Source: an uncultured Clostridia bacterium (lineage in GTDB: Bacteria; Bacillota; Clostridia; Oscillospirales; Acutalibacteraceae). Taken from it: a stretch of DNA of 64,000 nucleotides. Below the pieces are notes generated by a model. That model saw only the letters and a list, made by a program, of their open reading frames with translations. It ran no database searches and had not been told where the DNA came from. Positions within the stretch are counted from its first letter, which is position 1. Every line of letters starts with the position of its first letter. Location of the stretch: NCBI GenBank assembly GCA_946484175.1, contig CAMLSX010000008.1, forward strand, positions 1 through 64,000. The letters are read 5' to 3'. This document shows positions 62,419 to 64,000 of this stretch, piece by piece. The position numbers and the translations under genes are program-made.

Positions 62419-63363
62419 TTATTCGATGCCCTTGAACGTCTTTTTCACGAACTGCTCTTTTCTTTCCTGTACCAGCTTGATTTTTTCCGGATCGGAGAAG
62501 AAACCGCCCTGCGTCTGGGCAATCTCTTCCAGATGCTTGGCCCGTCCGGCCACCGTAGTACGATCCTTCAGAAGGCCGTCTTCCTGAATGACAAACTTCC
62601 ACTTGCCGTCCTCAGTCTGCTCCAAAGTGCCGCCGGCACCGCAAACCTGACATTCCACCGGGTAATGGAGGCCGTCCCACTGCTTTTCACCCAGCACCAA
62701 AGCATTGCTGTGGCAGTTGGGACACCAGCCCATATCCTCTTCACCCAGCCACTTGCGCTCTTCGGCGGGGGTGTTCACGGCAGTCATGATGTTTTCGCCC
62801 AGCTTCCGGGCACGGGTCATCAGCTCATCGTCCAGCAGGCACTGTCCGGGAGCCGGCACCCGGGTAGCCAGAATCATATCCACCACTTTCATATCGGTGG
62901 TGAACATAGTAGCCTGCAATCCTTCCAGTGCCATAGACTGCCAGGAACGAGTGGAACCGCCCACGGAAATCAGTCCTGCTACCCGGTCACGATGCTGGAT
63001 TGCACCGATCGTCTCCAGGAAAGAGGTCTCATAGCTGAGGCTGCGGTGAGCAAAGGTCAGATAAACGGAGGCGGGCATCAGGTCGTAGGTGGGCACGGAA
63101 AAAATGACCGCATCCTGTTCCAGCATCACGTCCATGATCTTTTTCTTGTCGTCCTTTTTGTCCAGAACACAGCCTGCATATTTACCCATAGACATAGCCT
63201 TGGTACAGGCGGTGCATCCGGTGCAATCCTGAATGTGAAAATCTCGCAGATTAATCATGGTGACCTCTGCCCCGGCTTCCTCACAGGCCATCAGTGCCTG
63301 TTTCAGCAGAATTTCGCTGTTGCCGTTTTTGCGTCCGGCGGTGATTCCCATTACTTTTGCCAT
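62419..63363 (-). CDS. Flavodoxin-type FMN reductase with zinc-ribbon-like tail
   Basis: A 314-residue protein from ATG 63363 behind GAGGGG. The flavodoxin/NADPH-dependent FMN reductase fold is shown by MGITAGRKNGNSEILLKQALMACEEAGAEVTMINL and the CTGCTACTK cysteine motif. The C-terminal part has two CxxC pairs (WCPNCHS and CQVCG) able to bind a metal. It is the first gene of the cluster and could supply reduced flavin or act as a one-electron carrier. The reading of the tail as a zinc ribbon is inference. Confidence 0.82.
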   Translation of the reverse strand: MAKVMGITAGRKNGNSEILLKQALMACEEAGAEVTMINLRDFHIQDCTGCTACTKAMSMGKYAGCVLDKKDDKKKIMDVMLEQDAVIFSVPTYDLMPASVYLTFAHRSLSYETSFLETIGAIQHRDRVAGLISVGGSTRSWQSMALEGLQATMFTTDMKVVDMILATRVPAPGQCLLDDELMTRARKLGENIMTAVNTPAEERKWLGEEDMGWCPNCHSNALVLGEKQWDGLHYPVECQVCGAGGTLEQTEDGKWKFVIQEDGLLKDRTTVAGRAKHLEEIAQTQGGFFSDPEKIKLVQERKEQFVKKTFKGIE

Positions 63364-63585
63364 TGTAAAAACATCCCCTCTGTTAATCTTGTCGCTTTTG
63401 GTAATCAATCTGTGAAGACCAGGCGATTTTGTGTTATAATAAAAACAGAAAAAATAAATTCTTTGCTATTATTTTAACAATCCCGACCGGAAATGCCTAC
63501 CATCAACAATTGCGTTTTTGCTGTTTATCCAACACTCGCCGGCGATTTGTTGAATAAAGAAGAAAATTTGGGGAGGTTGACCAAT
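63364..63585. promoter_or_regulatory. Divergent regulatory region of redox cluster
   Basis: It separates the cluster from the TetR gene. It holds an inverted pair TCAACAA (63503-63509) and TTGTTGA (63547-63553) around CGCCGGCG, a possible TetR site, and a TATAAC-type -10 for the minus strand without a good -35. Confidence 0.4.
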
Positions 63586-64000
63586 ATGCCGCAAACCGAT
63601 CTTCGAGTGGTGAAAACGCTGAAACAGATTGATCAGGCATTACTGGAAAGTTTATCCGAAATGCCTTTTGAAAAAATCACCGTGGACCAACTGTGTCAGA
63701 CGGCTATCATCAACCGCTCCACTTTTTACAAATACTACAAAAGCAAATACGACTTGATGGAGCAGTATTTAAAACGGACGCTGACCGAATTTCAAAAACA
63801 GATGAATGTAGCGTTTATCAATGCTTCTCCGGAAAATATCCATCATCTGATTTATCAGAAAAACTTTGAAAAAGCCCTGCGGTTTATTTACAAGAATAAA
63901 AAAGAATACCAGATTCTGTGGACCATTCCCACGGAATACGGTGTATTCAGCGAGATGGTACAGGTTATCCACGATAATATTCTGGATAAACTCTGCACTG
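63586..64000 (+). CDS. TetR/AcrR-family regulator (partial)
   Basis: This gene starts at ATG 63586 after GGGAGG and runs off the window with no stop, so it is missing from the ORF track. The first 60 residues are a TetR DNA-binding domain (ALLESLSEMPFEKITVDQLCQTAIINRSTFYKYYKSKYDLMEQYL). The remainder visible is the start of the ligand-binding part. It is divergent from the redox cluster and is the obvious candidate for its ligand-responsive repressor. Confidence 0.85.
   Translation, partial: MPQTDLRVVKTLKQIDQALLESLSEMPFEKITVDQLCQTAIINRSTFYKYYKSKYDLMEQYLKRTLTEFQKQMNVAFINASPENIHHLIYQKNFEKALRFIYKNKKEYQILWTIPTEYGVFSEMVQVIHDNILDKLCT

Noticed and set aside
60106-63477. 1,123-codon plus-strand ORF
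   Set aside because: It is antisense to two clear iron-sulfur/flavin enzymes, has no ribosome site or family features, and is explained by the high GC at third positions of those genes.

Overview
The window looks like part of the chromosome of a low-to-mid GC, anaerobic, spore-forming Clostridia bacterium, most likely a gut member of the Oscillospirales/Ruminococcaceae type (inference from gene content, not a search). Supporting this are AGGAGG-type ribosome binding sites, frequent GTG/TTG starts, many consensus sigma-A promoters and U-tailed hairpin terminators, sporulation-type proteins (SpoVB-like flippase, YtaF-like), and a set of cytosolic glycosidases. No rRNA, tRNA, CRISPR array or complete insertion sequence was recognised.

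Layout. 0-2.3 kb (minus): a phage-type pair, portal protein and Prp-like protease, directly beside host genes with no terminase in between. 2.3-6.1 kb (minus): GH1 beta-glucosidase, a glycerophosphodiester phosphodiesterase-like protein and an MFS sugar transporter. 6.4-8.7 kb: NfeD-like and flotillin genes. 8.8-13.7 kb: two MATE exporters, a short RecQ and a small membrane protein. 13.9-17.4 kb: an AraC regulator divergent from a GH31 alpha-xylosidase. 17.4-24.4 kb (minus): lipoprotein, YmdB, EamA protein, cytidylate-kinase-like protein, RecG, FakA-like DAK2 protein. 24.5-29.1 kb: the classic MoxR-DUF58-transglutaminase operon. 29.4-32.4 kb: AraR-type repressor, AraD epimerase, mannose-6-phosphate isomerase. 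32.4-39.0 kb (minus): CutC, GH29 fucosidase, double transglutaminase-like protein and Gfo/Idh oxidoreductase in one operon, with YtaF-like upstream. 39.0-43.9 kb (minus): ECF sigma factor, membrane protein, ABC ATPase, a decayed ABC permease and two intact permeases. 44.0-50.7 kb: PrmA, SpoVB-like, PF06541 membrane protein, two Gfo/Idh genes (one truncated), a small membrane protein and FruK-like kinase. 51.0-53.9 kb: SGNH hydrolase, DUF4358 lipoprotein, SigV-like sigma and RsiV-like anti-sigma. 53.9-54.6 kb: Phd/Doc toxin-antitoxin. 54.7-55.8 kb: an EcsC/SHOCT-type gene split by a frameshift at an A7 tract. 56.2-64.0 kb: a redox cluster (flavodoxin-type FMN reductase, NuoG/GltD-type iron-sulfur flavoprotein, NuoF-ferredoxin-fumarate-reductase-type fusion, DUF1097 membrane protein, phloretin-hydrolase-like enzyme) divergent from a TetR regulator that runs off the window.

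How the genes work together. Most of the window is housekeeping plus uptake and intracellular breakdown of plant or mucin sugars: beta-glucosidase, alpha-xylosidase, fucosidase, arabinose epimerase and mannose-phosphate isomerase. Two separate ECF sigma operons deal with the envelope. The strongest candidate for an undescribed system is the 56.2-64.0 kb cluster. Its products could carry electrons from NAD(P)H through a chain of iron-sulfur centres to a flavoprotein reductase that lacks the usual dicarboxylate-binding motifs, and it includes a hydrolase of the phloretin/diacetylphloroglucinol family. That combination suggests reductive breakdown of a phenolic or similar xenobiotic under TetR control. 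The enzyme families are read from sequence motifs; the substrate is inference.
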